Shown here: positions 22,311 to 22,464 of the stretch, piece by piece
Layout: every line of letters begins with the position of its first letter
Numbering within the stretch: position 1 is the first letter of the stretch
From: an uncultured Lachnospiraceae bacterium
Lineage (GTDB): Bacteria; Bacillota; Clostridia; Lachnospirales; Lachnospiraceae
Direction: 5' to 3'
Assembly (NCBI GenBank): GCA_910588565.1
Contig: CAJUPF010000051.1
Coordinates: forward strand, 1 to 22,464
Length of the DNA: 22,464 nt
Made by a program: the position numbers and the translations under genes
The notes under the pieces: generated by a model
Database searches by the model: none
What the model was told of the DNA's origin: nothing
Seen by the model: only the letters and a program-made list of their open reading frames with translations

Positions 22311-22464
22311 ATGTTAAATCAAGCATATGACAAAACAAAACTTTTCAGGATCGTGTCCGGCCTGTTTATCCTGGCGGCAGCGGCGTATCTGTTTTTGCTG
22401 TATTTTGTCAACCAGAGGGTGGTTGCCGTGGATGTTTCCGGCTGTGATACCGCATCTGCAGAAA
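22311..22464 (+). CDS. Start of a membrane-anchored protein, cut by the right edge
   Basis: The ATG at 22311 lies 3 bp after the nth stop codon, with GGAGG at 22292-22296 somewhat far upstream (14 nt). The 51 visible codons read MLNQAYDKTKLFRIVSG, a membrane helix (about residues 18-32), and an extracellular start NQRVVAVDVSGCD. The frame is open at the edge. The layout is that of a single-pass or signal-anchored protein; no family can be named from this fragment. Confidence 0.6.
   Translation, partial: MLNQAYDKTKLFRIVSGLFILAAAAYLFLLYFVNQRVVAVDVSGCDTASAE

Overview
The window looks like chromosome from a low-to-mid GC, spore-forming Clostridia, most likely a Lachnospiraceae-type gut anaerobe. 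The main reasons are a GerA-type germinant receptor end followed by spoIIR, a DUF1934 (YwiB-like) gene, an extracytoplasmic trigger-factor-like lipoprotein, asnS without a visible T-box, a VanW-family wall protein, a PadR/HAAS-type regulatory unit and a DUF4080 B12-binding radical SAM protein. Families were recognised by eye; no database search was possible.

Layout. (1) 1-2580, plus strand: the end of a germination receptor protein (apparently a GerAB-GerAC fusion cut by the left edge), spoIIR, a DUF1934 gene with its own strong promoter, and a terminator. (2) 2571-3050, minus: a small membrane-anchored protein of unknown function with its own promoter. (3) 3322-8222, plus: the FKBP/trigger-factor-like lipoprotein, asnS, a 166-bp foldback element touching the asnS stop codon, a TIGR04086/YrzE-like membrane protein and a VanW/PG_binding_4 protein. 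(4) 8221-8768: no gene; a second foldback element, a near-consensus promoter and a structured leader of about 230 nt. (5) 8769-10484, plus: a PadR regulator, two paralogous HAAS-like membrane proteins and a small secreted serine-rich protein, tightly packed as one operon. (6) 10560-18943, minus: one apparent operon in the order response regulator, histidine kinase, large lipoprotein, two ABC-2-like permeases, ATPase, a long secreted/anchored protein (CARDB/COG1361-like) and a single-TM extracytoplasmic protein. Tandem 11-bp direct repeats sit just upstream of the response regulator promoter, so the module is probably autoregulated and is a sensor-plus-exporter system of the cell envelope. (7) 18944-19271: the divergent control region with strong alternative hairpins. 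(8) 19272-22464, plus: a low-complexity-linker protein, a DUF4080 radical SAM enzyme, endonuclease III and the start of a further membrane protein.

The most unusual signal is a small two-hairpin palindromic repeat (a TGCC/GGCA hairpin and an ATCCC/GGGAT hairpin, joined by a constant 7-nt linker). It occurs as four tandem copies at 11295-11467 and also inside two different protein-coding genes. There it is read in one frame as a PSGDSSLPYG-like peptide, at the left edge (in the germination protein) and three times in the 548-aa exporter-associated protein. Fully intergenic copies carry TAA in the loop of the ATCCC hairpin, where the coding copies carry TCC. This resembles the known behaviour of Rickettsia palindromic elements, but the sequence is different and the host is a Firmicute.
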